Positions 33,101 to 46,326 are shown, numbered from the stretch's first letter. The stretch: 64,000 nt of DNA from Hyparrhenia diplandra (GCA_015847255.1 JADLZK010012337.1:2170001-2234000), one strand, 5' to 3'. Numbers and translations are program-made. Notes: generated from the letters alone by a model not told the origin.

Positions 33101-34845
33101 TATGACTAGAATATATGTTTTGTTGTTGTAGTTGTCTTCTCCTGAAGTTGAAGTTGTTCTTTGTTAAACATTCGTCTCGGAAGATGACCTTCATGGGCAA
33201 AAAACTACACACTGTGTGTAATTCTAATCTTGGCAAATCATCATCTTCTTTGTCTAAACCGGTTGGATCAGCATTAAAGCTTTCACGGTTTTTCTGCGCT
33301 CTCTCCAAATGAGCGTGTTGGAACATCAAGTAAATCTGTTGTGAATGAGACTGTGACTCTTGGTGGGAAGCCTCCTATCTATGGGCCTAGGAGATTTATT
33401 AAGCCAAGTCGTGTGATGACTGATGAATATGAGATTAATATGAAAAGGTATTATGTGAAGAAGTCCGACATCTTGAATTACAAGGCTATATGTGATTTGG
33501 CAACGTCTCGTAATAGTGGGTATGTCTTGATTTGTTACGTCATTTTGATATTTATCAAGTCTTGTTTTCCTATGTATTCCAATTCATTTGTTGTTTTATT
33601 TATTTATATATTTTTTGGGGAAGATGCAATCTTATTTGGGTCCTGTCGGATGCACTTTTTGGTCACTTGGAGAATCCACGAAACCACGATGGTTTTGTTA
33701 ACAACTTTGTGGTTCTTTGTTTATTGCTATCACTTGTCAATGAAACCTGAATTTTCTAAATGTCAATATTTCTTCTCCAATATTCTTTGTATGTTTCTTC
33801 CTCCTTCCGAGTTATTTGCAAATTGCAAATTTTAATTACCATGCTATCTTATCATGTTATATAATTGTAGGATCAACTTTTGGTTCCTCCGGAAGATGCC
33901 AATCAAGTTATCTTGTCTAAAGCTTTTGGGAAATCTGCCAGGTCAAGGCCTCTTCTCAATTGTAATATGGTATTTTCTGTTTTTTCTTGCTCGAATATAT
34001 TTTCTATTCTCTTTATATTGTCTTATATATTTTTTTCGGCATTTGTATTTCCCTTGCTTGCACGACCACCACTGGTTTTGTGTTTGTAGTCGACATTAAG
34101 GACCATGCATTTGTTTTTTCTGGATTCTTTCTATGGTTCTAATGACGAATATCAATTGGATGTGCTAGAAAAACTGGTATGTCGTCTATTTTTTCTATTT
34201 AATCTAGTATGCTTAATTAGTGTGGTACTTTACAATCTCTTTTCTTCTCTCATAACTTCTTTTAGGTTCCAAACTTTCAACACTGGTGGAATAAGTTTGG
34301 TTTGATTGATATGGATTTCCATGGTTATGAGAAGCTTTATCCTTTTGTTCCAAGGCAAAGCCTTTTTGCCGATAATTAGTAAGTTTGTTGCAAATTTTCA
34401 TCAACCTAGTATAATTGTATTATGCTAAATGATGACTTCTAATATATTTCCATGTAATTTTTCCCCTGTTTTTAAATATTTTTTTGTACAGCAGTGCATT
34501 CTGGTATCTATGTGATGATGTTCCTTGAGCATTGGAAGTCTCCTCGGTCTTCAATTTTTACTGTTCAATTCGTCGGACATGCCTAATCTGGCGTATCAAG
34601 ATTGCTAATGAGCTAATGTTCTCGACAAGAACACCGCCAAAGGATCTTGTTAGTGCTTTTCGTTTTGATGTAAGTAACTATTGAGCTAATTGTATTTTCT
34701 ACAATTTTTTGGCATCAATGCTTTTATTTTAAATGTTTCTGTTTGGTTCTTGTTCTAAATAATGCAGCTTCTTTGGGGAGATGTAAGGAGCATCTTGTTT
34801 TTTGCAATGGAACAATTCGGACAATATCTCGAATGGAATTCTTGA
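30172..34845 (+). pseudogene. Ulp1/C48-like protease gene of the MULE, multi-exon, frameshifted
   Basis: ATG 30172 (MARITKRRRDGQGSFEADLE). Exons with GT-AG borders can be followed at about 30172-30329, 30415-30484, 30550-30603, 30703-31350, 31500-31673, 31780-32131, 32224-32291, 33871-33969, 34090-34176 and 34266-34378, ending at TGA 34845. The N-terminal half (ALSDHRKDVIEM, SKWLASHVDCG, LTPKSVSLVLGIPYGG, SPRYLGVFENIENVGSY) is the plant-specific domain found before Ulp1 domains in cereal MULE genes. The C-terminal part has VDIKDHAFVF, DSFYGSNDEYQLDVLEKL, YEKLYPFVPRQS and SGIYVMMFLEHW, matching the Ulp1 protease core. The catalytic Cys expected just before SGIY is unclear at a shifted junction. 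Such proteases would cleave SUMO-like modifiers. Role in transposition is unproven. At least four single-base shifts occur. Confidence 0.7.
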
Positions 34846-35394
34846 TTGAAAATGCTTGTAGAAGGTTGAATCTCTACAACGTCATAGTAGTTTAATCCAT
34901 TGGTTACTTCATACAATAGAACTGTGTAATCTTTCGTACTTACGATACAATAGTATACATTTGCTACATTTAAATCTTTGGATATTAAAAGGCTTCAATG
35001 TCTTCAGCCTTGAATGTTTTTCTTGCAATCTTCTCCCCGATTCTTTTGGTGTTTAAGTACTTGATGTGTCTCTTTTTACGCCTTTTTTTTGTTCTTGGCG
35101 TTGGGACACCGCAAGGTTTCAATTGTTGTTAGTATCATAATTTGTGACAAGAATTGTTGTTAGGATTCTTAGTTTAGACTGTCATATATAGGTATGTGTA
35201 TAAAATATAATATTTTATGTACATAGTGCCCAATAGGTAAATAACAAATGATAAAACAAATGATAATTACGATGCAATTGATGTTAGCTTCTAGGTGTAT
35301 AAAAGATTTCAGTTTATGTGTATAAAATTTACACATTTTAATTTAGTGTAAATTAAATGTATAAATGATGTAAAATTGACTACCCTATATATTC

Positions 35395-38300
35395 TTACTT
35401 GATGTTTGAGCTTTCTTGGCTTTCTTCATTTCCGCTTTCTTCATTTTCTCCCTTTCTTGTTCTACTATTTCTTTCCATCTCTTTGGTTTTGGAGGCCAGC
35501 CATTGTTCTTTATGCTTTTCGGGTCTTGCAAGTTGCTTTCAAAGATGCATTGTCTCCATTGTTTGTTCTCGCTTGTTTACGCATTCTCGATAGGTATTGG
35601 TGGTTCGTTGAGGCCTTCTATTGTGTTAGGTAATGCTGTACCTTGTGATGATAATATGATGTCTATATTCTTTTCAATTCTTGTGTACTCCTCCAATAGA
35701 TATTCTTTAGCTTCTTCCATCTTTCTTTGCTTTTGAGTTAAGTTACGCTCCTTTCCTTGGGGTATTGAACCTCGGGAGTTCATCCAATCTTTCTTTGTAG
35801 TTGTGCCCTTGTTTTTTGAGGTTTAGCCTTTTGTTGTTCTTCCTCCACCTGTCAATTATATATTTCTACGGTATCGACTTGCTTACATTTTCAACTAACA
35901 CTTTCGGTATGTGCGAGCAAAGGATCCCATCCTTGTTGAACTTCTTGCCGCATATGCGGTATAATCTTCCACGCCTTGGTCGGATCTGTTGATACGGCAT
36001 ATCTGCGTGATACGTGAACTTTAGGCACTTGATTTGCTTTCTCCCATACCTCATATTCGCCTATTTGTTCCATTTTTTTACGTAGTTTAGTCTTGTTGTA
36101 GCCCCGAGGTTGTGTCATGAACTTGGTGTATATGTTCCTATTGTACATGTTCATTGCTTGAGTTCTATCTTTGTATCAAATTCCATCTCCTTTTTGTGTT
36201 TTCTGTTTGTTGACATGGTCTTCTCTAGCTTACGTTATATTAATTGTGTCTATCATCCTTTGGTATTCTCTCAAGAAGCTTGTTATGCTATATGTAGGAC
36301 CTACATCATGTTTGATCCTTGCATTGGTACTTTCACTCCTTCGATTGCTCTGTAGAAATGGGAAGAAGAAATCCTTGAAGTACTTTGGTACGAATCTCTC
36401 TCTCATTTCCACATCTTGTAGAAATAATTGTTGTTTTCCGTTTGTATTACGCTATCATTTTAGCCCATAGATCCTCAAACTCATCTGTTTTCTCCTTGCG
36501 AGTTGCCTAAGATGTCCTCAAACTCTTTTTGTAGGTTCTTTTCTTTTGCAAAGATTTTCAAGTTCTTGTTGTAGCATTTCTTCTTGATATGGAATATGCA
36601 ATTCCTATGCTTTGTATGAGGGAATATTTCGCTATTCTTTGCCTTCATCGCTTTGTCTGATGCATTATTATTGTTTTACGGATGTTTGCCTCCCATTGAT
36701 TCTAAGAATGCTTGAACACCCACTTGAAGGTCTCGTGGTTTCGTCGGATAGGAATGCGCATGCAAACAAGCGGTATGTCCATGTCCTGTAACTCCTACAA
36801 ATGGTGTGAGTGGTAGGTTGTACTTGTTGGTCATGTATGTTGCATCAAAAGCGACACAATCACCATCTTGGGCATAGTATTTCATAGAGTCCGAATGTCT
36901 CGGAACATGTTTCGACTTTTAGGTCTTCATCGGATCAAATTTGTAAAAGAAGCATGGGTCTTTGTTTTCATATCGTGAAGTAGGCCGGTGCTTGTTTCAT
37001 ATCGGACCACTATTACCCTCTGTTTTAGCTTTGTTCTGAAATTTTGCACGTCCTTTCTCTTGTATGGTAGTGTTGTGACTCCTCCCCTCAAATATGACAA
37101 TACTGATATCATCTGTCTTGTGCGTATGTTGTTATCATTGAGTGTTCCGATAAGGGCTTTCTCCATGTCGACATGTACTTGTGTCCACTAAAAATATGGT
37201 CTCTATGCTCGAGGTTGTAGTGGATGATTGTGTTCTAGGTCTAACCTTATCACTATCCATGTGCCTTGTTCCTCCTTCACCACCATTACACATTGGCAGT
37301 CTGTCTTGACTTGCAGCAAGGTTTTCCTAGGTTTCTTCTTTTTCTTGCTCTTTGATTGAATTTGGATTTGAGCTTGCTCTTGCTCCTGTCCACCTTTCAA
37401 TATCTTCTCCTTAGGTTTGCCATAGCGGTGGCATTTCATTTCTACTTTGAAGATCTCATTGTCCCTTTTTTTCGCTTGTTGTCCGGTCGTATGTGCATTT
37501 ATCACTTTAAATCCGACTAGGTATGCATAGTTGGCGAAGAATATGCGTGCATCATCTCTTTGTTGAATTGCATACCCATCGTGGTGTGTAGATGCTTTCT
37601 ATTGGTGCATTGTTTCCTAGGCTAGCTGCAACTTTCTACGAATTGATAAATGCCTCAATCTCTTCCTCTGTTAGGATATGTTCTCCTTCATCTTGATTTG
37701 TTCCCCGATTTGAGTCTTGTGTTGTGAATGATGTTGCATATGAGGTCGACCGGTCCTTCTTGCTGATGGTTGATCTCGGATCTCTTCCTTTATTTCTTTC
37801 AAGCATGTGTGTATAAACCTGTATGTAGTTATAATATTACTATATGTATAATGTTGCTAACTGTAATGTTACTTTCTTACCTTATCTAAGCTCATATTTT
37901 CAAATATGTTTGTTCTCCGATTGCTTTTCTCTGTTGATGCCTCATCTTGGTTGTCTTCAAGCTGTTTTGTCCCGCCGCGAAAAAGATAAGTACCTCTATT
38001 TAATATTTGTTCATCATTAATCAATTTATTTTTAGTTTAAATTTGTCTAACCTGTTCGTCTGTTTCATTGTCATCATATAGTCGGTTGATGTAGTCATTC
38101 GAGCTTGCAAACTCTAGTTGATTGACCTGGCCGGCATTGAATAAGGATCGTAAGTTATGTATCTATGATTTTAATTTCATGTGTCTTTCAAGTTTCCTTT
38201 TTTACCTCAGATTCATCTGTGAGTGAAATCTTGCTTGTTGATTGTTTGTCTTGGCCTCCTCGTGTTCAAGTCTGTATGTCTACTTCTGTAGAATTCAAAC

Positions 38301-39262
38301 TTGAGCTTGTTTGTTTTTACATGAATTTTGGAACATAAATAAATTTTTATAGTATATTTCCATCGTACCTCACGAGTCGATGTTTCCAAATATCAATCTT
38401 TGTATATGGCCCCATGGGTTCTGCATGTCCAATCATTGCGAAATTTTAGTTACTTTCTTTTTACATTTTGCTTTTATATTTTTTACCATTGAATTGAAGG
38501 CGTAAATTATGTTGTGGTCTAATGTAAATTTGATGTATGCAGTCTAGATTTATATTACCCGGTAGGTTGGTTGCGGGGTTGTTGTACCTGGATTGTTGTA
38601 TATGGTCCTATGGTTTCTTGCATATCAAGCGTAGTTCAAATTTTAGTTAGTTCAATTTGAATTGAAGGTGTAAAATATATGTAAATCCATTGTAAATTTG
38701 ATGTATGCTAAGCACTTTTTCTATTACGGTAGTTTGGTGGCATGTTGTTGTCTTCTGGCTGTTCCTAATTTGTTCCCACATTAATCTGTGCGGCTTCCTT
38801 GCCGAAATTTTGTGAGCTAATCATGGTGTCATTATAGTCTTGTATCGGGATTGGCCGCTTTTGCACGTAATGCGTGCTTGTCTTGCTTGCCCCCTGTCAT
38901 TCCCTATCATCAAATTTAGAATTGTTGTCAAAGCAAAACATGTACCAGATTTCATGATCATGCATGTCTTTGTTCAATAGTTTTCTCCCTTCTTTGTTGT
39001 TGGCTCTATAAATTATGAACCTAATGTAGTTTTATGGTTTGTATTATGCGGTGATTACATTTTCAAAGGCTACATGACCTAAATGGATTAACATACAGGA
39101 GTTTGAGTATTCTTTCAATGTATTATCCACGAGATGATGGTTGATCTTGATCCCATATTTATGGTCTACTAATCTCTGAGACCTGAGATAAGTAATTGTA
39201 CTTACTTGGCTTCCTTGGTGTTTTCCTGATTTCTTAATGCTTGCATCGTCCTCTTCCTCCAT
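35395..39262 (-). pseudogene. FAR1/Mutator-type transposase gene, multi-exon, frameshifted
   Basis: The first exon probably starts at ATG 39262 (MEEEDDASIKKSGKHQ), with a donor at 39205. Small exons at about 38052-38126 and 37881-37957 follow, then a long one from about 37821 to the stop at 35395. The FAR1 DNA-binding domain lies at about 37600-37210 (FFANYAYLVGFKV, HRYGKP, DCQCVMVV, LEHNHPL). The MULE catalytic core has D in CVAFDATYMTNKYNLP (36844-36846), D in SDKAMKA (36655-36657) with FPHTKHRNCIFHIKKKC after it, and E in RSESTNARIKHDVGPTYS (36332-36334). A SWIM zinc finger (CGKKFNKDGILCSHIPKVL) is at 35910-35952. The DDE triad is thus visible. The gene would encode the enzyme that moves this element. 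At least five frameshifts and some internal stops break it. Confidence 0.8.
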
Positions 39263-40526
39263 CTTTTGTCCCTTTTCTCCTAGTTTTGCTTTGTTGTTGT
39301 TCCAATCTGAGAACCCTAAAGAGTGGTTTCGCAGCCGTCAGGTTGGTGTTGGGATGAGTCGGGGGTTGGTGGGGATCCAGTATGTTGGTGGGGATCCAGG
39401 GTCTTTTTTTTATCTTTCCTTTTTTGCCCCTGTCTTTACCCTAGATGGGCTTTGATTGTTCTTCTTTTCTATTTTTTTTTTATGTTGGAGCCTTCCCCTG
39501 TACCCTTCTGGCCCATTTGTAGTTGGACCCTTCCTCTGTTCATATATGTGGGACGCATGAGTTACTTCATGTTTTTGGGCCTACCTTTTTAAATGGGCCT
39601 TCTTTTCTCATTCTTCTATAATCTTGGGGTTCGAGTGGCCCATGAGCCTAAAGGCGGTTGATATGCCCGATATGTTTGGCCCTGCAGGTTATTTCTCCTC
39701 GTGTCTCTCCGCCTCTCCATGCAAAGTGTCTCTCGACTCCTCTCTCTCCACCCATTCTTCTCTATTTATCTTTGCATTCCTACATCGCCTCTTCCCCGTC
39801 CACCTCCCATCTATTACGGTTTGTGCATTTCTATCACGAGGTCTCATCGATCTTGGTGAGTTTCTTTTGGGTTCCAATTCTTTTCTCTTTTTTTCTTCTT
39901 GATTTTCGGTTCCTTTTTCACTCTGTCCATTTCTATCTATATCTGTTTTTTCTTTCTTCACAAACTCTCCCTTTCTCTGGATGTCCCCATGGAAATTCTC
40001 ACTGATCTAATGTTTTTGCATGCATTAGGTTCGTGCCCCATCTTGGGCGAAGTGGTAAATCTCCAATTCTCAAGTGAAGGTACATATTTCTTCCTTTTTT
40101 TTCATTTTTTTTCCTGTGAAGATCTGTTTTTTGATTCGTTGTATGAGCATCATCATGGTTTTATTTGAATATATGTTGGTTCTTTTCTATCGATCTACTA
40201 TGTTTGCTACTTTGTATATACACTCACTGTACAAATAAATTCCATTTCCTTTGTTATATTTCCCTGATAGTATAACATCTGTTATATTTCCCTGATACTT
40301 TCCATTTCCTCTGTGATAATCAGTTATTTTTGACTGGTTGTATGAGCATCATGTTGTCTGAACGTTGTAGTGTATATTAGGCTATCTGGATATTTTCTTC
40401 TTGCAAGGTTGGGTTTTTCACTAACATGGCTATGGCTTACATGGTGCAAATCTATTAATATTTATAGGCGTAATCTATTTCTTTGTGATGTTCGATGTCT
40501 AATTTTATAATCTATTCTCTGCGCAG
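39263..40526. promoter_or_regulatory. Divergent intergenic region between transposase and the third MULE gene
   Basis: Pyrimidine-rich on the plus strand (39690-39800, many TCTC repeats), followed by intron-like T-rich sequence with possible donors. It probably holds both promoters and non-coding first exons. A 27-bp repeat (TTATATTTCCCTGATA) occurs twice near 40253-40295. Confidence 0.35.
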
Positions 40527-41510
40527 ATGGCTTACATGGCTGGAAAGTTTATTTTAAATGATCTCCCAGTTTCAGCATATGTGACTGAAGTTTTGGGTCT
40601 GAATTATGGACATCGGACTCAACTTTTTGTGTGTCAAATTTTTAAAGGATATGAGTCATGAGGTGAAAGTGACGGGTTGTCGGCCGTCTTGTCGTTTCTA
40701 TGTTTCATTTCAAACTTGTAAAGGATGTCAAGATATGCCTTGATGAGGCTAATGACAATGTGTATGTTCTAGTTCCCCCTCGATTGTCTTTGGGTTATAT
40801 CGTGGGTCATCTTTTCAAGTTAATGGTCAATCGGTTTACTTCTACAAAGTTGAAAGCATTGCGAGAAAGAGTGGAGATTATTCGAGGAAAGAAAAAGTCA
40901 AGTCTATGACTAGATTTCTTGAAATTCCCATCAGAATTAAGGTATGTTGTGTATGTTATTGCCCTCCTTTTGAAAATTTGAATTGTTATGGAAATTTAAT
41001 TTTCCATCTTGTTGTTTATGATTCATGTAATTCCCTTACTCGATCTTTCTTTATTAACTTCTTAGGCTATTCCTCCAAGGCACTCTCTTGTGCCTGATGC
41101 GGTTGTTCCTTTTACTCTAGAGAATCAAGTTGTATCTTTGTTTATTGCAAATCATCTAGGGTTATCTGGCTGGTGTGCAACCTAATCTAATTGCTGCAAA
41201 AGGGGTGAGTAGCATCAAGCTTGTGGCTAGGGCTATTAGGCGAGAGCAGAGGGAAGGAGTTTACGGCTTTTACAAGTTTGTCTCGAGATCCGGTTGATGG
41301 GACTGTTTATATTAAAGTTTTTGATGAGCAAGATGCAAATCTAATGAAAGGCCGTTCTTGGGTGTTGGAGGCCATCTGATTTCTCTATATCGAGTTTTAT
41401 CTTTATCAATCAGAGATCTACTGTAGATATTTATTAATTTCTTTGATGTCCATCGAGTGTACCCTCAAGTGATTCTTCAACCAGCATTCCCATGCGGTTA
41501 CTCCCTTAAA
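40527..41510 (+). pseudogene. Third gene of the MULE, unrecognised
   Basis: After an acceptor-like CTGCGCAG, ATG 40527 begins MAYMAGKFILNDLPVSAYVT. After shifts, frames such as LDEANDNVYVLVPPRLSLGY (40730-40800) and KALRERVEIIRGKKKSS follow up to a donor at about 40940. A second exon after TTCTTAG at 41066 reads AIPPRHSLVPDAVVPFTLEN, and later VYIKVFDEQDANLMKGRSW and VYPQVILQPAFPCGYSLKMK appear in other frames. I recognise no family. Codon-like structure, splice borders and the position inside the element argue that it is a real gene remnant, not noise. Confidence 0.45.
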
Positions 41511-44500
41511 ATGAAGTTACGTGGTAATATTCCTATCATACATTGCTATCCTTTTTTTCTATCGGTCTATGCTATTGATTTTATGTTAAATAGCAGTCTA
41601 ATTTTATTGTTGTTTCCATGTTTTTCATTAGGGTTTCATTTTATTATGATTCATCTCGGGGGTGGCTTTGCATTTGTTTTGTTTCTATGGTTGATTTGAT
41701 GTTAGAAGACCCTTTTTTATTACTAAATTGTTGGTTAAATATTGCTTGAACCTTTTATTTATAAACTTTGGTAATTGTGTTAGAACATCTGCTATGTCTA
41801 TCTTTTTTTTGCTATGTCTATCTTTTTCTTTTCTATGAATTTTTCTGTCTTTATTTGTTTTTATTTTAAAAAGTTTTTAAACCCGCCTATGATTGTGCAC
41901 TTTTATGTTTCCTTTGTGCACATCATAGCGAGGTCCAAAAGCCCTGGTAAAGGGTGATGGAAAACTTATGTAATTTTTCGAGGAACCTTTCATCAGGTAT
42001 TAAAGGAGTTCAAGAGTCCTATCACTTGGTAAGTTTTGTAGGCTCTTTTTTCTTGTGCACATCACCGGTGATCGACTTTTCATGTATGATATCCATCTGA
42101 ACTGACCTATTCTTGCCTTTTTTCGCATTTCTATCTTGTTATCCTTAGCATTAGGAATCGTATGTATATATGTCTGTTTTTTTATTACGATATGTTAAAT
42201 AATCGATCATTTGCCTTCCATAGAAATAAATCGAGAAATCGGCAATCTTATTAATATTTTTTTATTTTTTTTTGATTGGAGGATTTATGCGATATTGATC
42301 TACTGTTAGCCATTTCTCTTTCCAAGCTGTGGTCTTTGGACATTGATCTTGAGTTGATAGCTTGTTTTCACTAAATTTATATCGATTGGTTACTTTTGCT
42401 TTTTTGTTTTCGGGTTACTTGGTGGTCTCATTGGAGTCTTGCTGATTTGTCGGATTCAGGTGTGTTCTATGATTTGGTAGGCTTGAATTCACCTAGTTGA
42501 GCCGCAGAGATGGTGCCTCTTGGTCTAAAATTTGGGTGATGGGTAGGTCTGTCCTATGCGTAGTGATCGCGGGCTGCTGCTGCTGCTGCTTTCTTTGGTG
42601 CTTTGGATCAATTCAGCTGACTGGTAAATAAATGTGCCACAGCAATTGCCTTTTGAGATTTTGTCTGCATTCCCACAAGATGGCAGGCTGATGCTTATAT
42701 TTTATTTTAATGTAGGTTGCAGATTCTTATTTTGTCTTCCCCTTCAGTCGACATTGGCCTGCAGACCAGTAAGTTCTTCTCTTCTATTTTTCTCTATTCC
42801 ATTTTAGTCATTCTTATAGTGTTGTAAATATTACAGTCTATGGATTCATATTTTACATGTATTATTCAATTGTAAATTATCTGTAAAATTGATGTAAATT
42901 CTGAAACCCTCTTTTAATCTTTGTCTTTATTTTCCATGTTGATGGATTGAGCAATGGATCATGGTTTCAAGCTGGTGAGGTAGTCAATATTTTTTGCGTG
43001 TGGACCTGTTGGTATTCTCTTATAGGACCTGACTGGGCTTGTTGCAATCATCTAAAAAGTTGAGTTTCTGACCCCTTCTCTCTTTTTTTTTCATTTTTTC
43101 CATTGGTGTGCTATCATCTAATCTCCAAATAAAATAATCTGAGAAATCTTTGAAAGCTATATGTTAATCCTGTCATCTTCTCTTTTTTTCTTACTGCTCC
43201 ATGCGGTGCAATTGGGTTGGATAGGAATTGTCATCTTCTCTTTTTGATCTGATTTTGCAGTCCAGTCTCAATGTCATCTGTGCTTCGTGCATAAATCCAA
43301 ATCAATGTCATCTGATTTTGCTGTTGCCATGCTATCTTGTTCTGCTTAGTATTATTTATGCTCCTTCAGTGGACATTGCTGTTGCGACGCTATCTTGTTC
43401 TTGTCAGTATTAGTATCATGAACCAGCCTGTTCTAGAGAAATTCAGGTATCTTGTTCTAGAGGAATTCTGGAGTTAGCTGAGCCGATTAGTTTGTTATTG
43501 CTAGATGACCTTTCTGTGCACTTGATTGCTTTTGCTTTGCCTTTTTCAGATGCAAATGATGTTTGGGTTGTGTATGTGATGAATACGCAAATTGAGTGCA
43601 CTAATTTTTTCACTTTCTTGTGTTTGATTTTTTATTTCCAGGTGAGGAATGCACCTTGTTAGAACTTCTGTTAATTTAGAAATGCTTGAGATCATTATTT
43701 TTGCTACTCTTAGTGCTAGATGACCTTGAGAGTGAATTGCTTTTATTTTTATGTTTTTAGGGTGCTTAATGGCTTTTCAGGGACTATTGAATATTAGGGT
43801 TCTATTATTACAGTCTATGTGTATATAATTTACACAATTTTTCTTAGTGTAAATTCTTTGTTCAAATGATGTAATATTGATTTTTATTTGATCATCTGTA
43901 TGTATTTATTTTTTATTTATATTTGGATTGTGAATAATCTTCTAATTTGACTTCCATAGAACTAATCTGTGTAATCTTTATATATGTATGTATTTATTTA
44001 TTTTATATATATTTGCAATGTGAATAATCTTCTAATTTGACTTCCATAGAACTAATCTGTGTAATCTTTATATATTTTTGTTTTGTAATCTGTATTTATT
44101 TTAAAAAATATTATGATTATCTGATTCTGTATGTATTTGTGTTTATATATCTTTGTTCAATAAACTTTGGCCACCGCGCGTGTGGTCGCGTGAGCTGTGA
44201 AACAGCTCGGACTTGTTATGCTGGTATGTTGGGTTCGTATTGAGGTCATGAGCGCCCTGGTATGCTTGCCGTCACCAGTGCAAAGCTCCAGTGGCGGTTC
44301 AGCGCTGCTGCAGCGCCGCCCGTACCGCCATGGCGCCCGGCGTGCAGTGCCCAGCGATGCCGACTAGCTAGCCCAGAGGGTCCACAGCGTGGCGGGGAAG
44401 CCGTAGGGCCAAGCCCCGTGGCGGGGAGTCGCCGCCCGGCGAAGCCGCCGGTCGAAATCCGCACCGCCCGTCGGTCAGCGGCGGCTCTGTTTTTGGGCGC

Positions 44501-44609
44501 TGACGTTTTGCGTCAAGGCGAACACAGAGAGAACGAGAGAGATGTGCCATGTCAGACAGTCAAGAGGTCAAAACCACCGCCCGTCAGCACAAAACCCCCA
44601 AAACCGGCC
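41511..44609. other. AT-rich right arm of the MULE, ending in a GC-rich subterminal block
   Basis: I see no convincing coding sequence between about 41700 and 44160. There are T-rich tracts and a duplicated segment at 43921-44077. The GC-rich stretch 44170-44600 has short overlapping frames on both strands and mirrors the GC-rich left subterminal region. Confidence 0.5.
43921..44077 (+). repeat. Tandem duplication with a 90-bp period
   Basis: TGAATAATCTTCTAATTTGA and the following CTTCCATAGAACTAATCTG occur at 43931 and again at 44021, separated by TATTTATTTA-type sequence. Confidence 0.85.
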
Positions 44610-44723
44610 TCAGGGTATAAATTGAGCGGTTTTGAAAGTTGGGGGTATGATTTAGGCGGTTTCGCAGTTCAGGGTTAAAATCAGACTTTGTGAAGAGTTG
44701 AGGGGCCAAATCTGGACTTATTC
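44610..44723 (-). repeat. Right terminal inverted repeat of the MULE
   Basis: The reverse complement starts GAATAAGTCCAG, continues CCCCTCAACTCTT and reaches TTTCAAAACCGCTC, matching the left end at 28258-28370. Confidence 0.8.
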
Positions 44724-44732
44724 GAAATAAAT

Positions 44733-46326
44733 AGATGACATCAGTTTGTCAACATATAATCTTGCAATGGTAAGAAATTTTAGGGAGATAAGTATTAAAA
44801 ATTCACGGATAAAATTTATGGTATGGTCAGAAGAGCCATTTAATTTGTTTCTGTTTCTATCCGGGAAGTGTTTCCTAATTTAGGTGACTGAAACTTACTT
44901 TTTGTTATTGTTTTAGATAAGATACCCTATATGGTGCAAGCTAGTGGTTGAATTGGAGAGACCAATTTTTAAAACTCCTAACCAAATTCGCACTTATACC
45001 ATTACCATAGCAGCTACATAAATTTAAGGTCATGGAGAACAGTCGAGTCACCCCTGTCAAAGAGGGTTTATCTGTAATCCTTGTCTTTTATTTTCTTCTA
45101 ATATAATTTGGTAAAACTCTTCCTTAGCTTACCATGAAAAATATATATCTATTTTAAGCTCTATATCATCTCTCTATTTCTAACGCAAAACCCATCTAGA
45201 CACTTGCTTTTATCTTGTTGCCATATATTTTAGCTTCTGTTGCACTATATAGTTGTCCATCCCCTTCATAGTTTCTTCATTGCATCACATGATTTTCATG
45301 TTTGTTTAGTCAAAACCTTAGTTTCATCTATGTATTTAGTATGAAAATCGATATGCTCAAAGCGTATTGCATCTATGTGTTTATGGTTTAAATAGTGCAG
45401 CGTCAAACATATATATCTTGAATTCGTTTGTTAGTAATAATATAGAAATCAAAATATAAACATTTTATATAGTGTCAAAAGTGGATAATTTATATTTCCA
45501 CTTACTTTAGGTTGTCTTTAGTAATATCATAGTGGAAAGTTTAGATGTAAATTTACGTGGGTTCTTTTCTGTGATTTTTTGAATCGGTTCTTTCTGTGTT
45601 GTGTTAGTGTTTCCAATAACAATGTTGGAAGTGAGTACATTAAAATCATATATAGAAGTACTTTAAGATTTATTTTTCTATAACGACAGATGTAGGTAAT
45701 TTAAATTTAGGAGGTATTTTTGTAGCTAAAATTTTGAAATGGTGGATGTTAGAACTTGGGTGGCCGGCGCCGTAGACTATAGGAAAAGGACATAGGTGCC
45801 ATGCCTTGCCTAACGCCAAAAGACAGGATCTAAACACGAGTATCTGAAGGAACTAGAGTGATTAGATCAAACCTCTAGCTTTAGTGTTATTAACCAATTG
45901 TTTGGGCCTTACTCCAATCCTAACAAATTCCCAAGATAAGCTTGCACAAATGCCTCCTAATCAATAGGAAACAGACTGACTAAACACCGGTGCACCAAGT
46001 TGTGAACGTGTGCTGGACTCAGTGGGCGCGACATTGTGTGCTCAGCGCATTCCCTCCCGTCCCTCATCCATGTGTCCTCTTCCTGCGTTAGTATACTTCG
46101 CTAACCATAACAATGGAGGTGGATAATTTAAATGCAAATTTAGTGTTACTTTATTATTTTTCATGTTGACGTGTTTTATATTAGGGAATACACAATATTA
46201 AGGCCTCCAGCATTCACAAGTGAATGAGTATAGCCATCCACAAAATGCATCGATGTAGCACTTAGACTGTACCTCACCATACGGTGATACATCAGTTCGA
46301 TGAAACTACTCAATGAAAAGACTATA
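44733..46326. other. AT-rich spacer, no gene seen
   Basis: No frame of interest. A GC-richer patch around 45760-46090 has no recognisable coding content. Confidence 0.5.

Larger units (their letters stand above)
28258..44723. mobile_element. 16.5-kb Mutator-like element (MULE) with FAR1-type transposase and a Ulp1-like gene
   Basis: Long diverged terminal inverted repeats (28258 to about 28370, and about 44610-44723) share AAGTCCA, CCCCTCAACTCTT and TTTCAAAACCG. They are flanked by a 9-bp target duplication, AAAATAAAT (28249-28257) and GAAATAAAT (44724-44732), which is the Mutator size. Inside are three genes: a Ulp1-like gene on plus (30172-34845), a FAR1-type transposase on minus (35395-39262, tail to tail with the first), and an unrecognised plus-strand gene (from 40527). 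MULEs carrying Ulp1-like genes are known in plants (Kaonashi-type). This one looks complete in structure, with scattered frameshifts in its genes. Confidence 0.85.

Noticed and set aside
28258..44723. Reading the 16.5-kb element as a CACTA or Helitron
   Set aside because: It has 100-bp inverted termini without CACTA, a 9-bp target duplication and a FAR1/MULE transposase.
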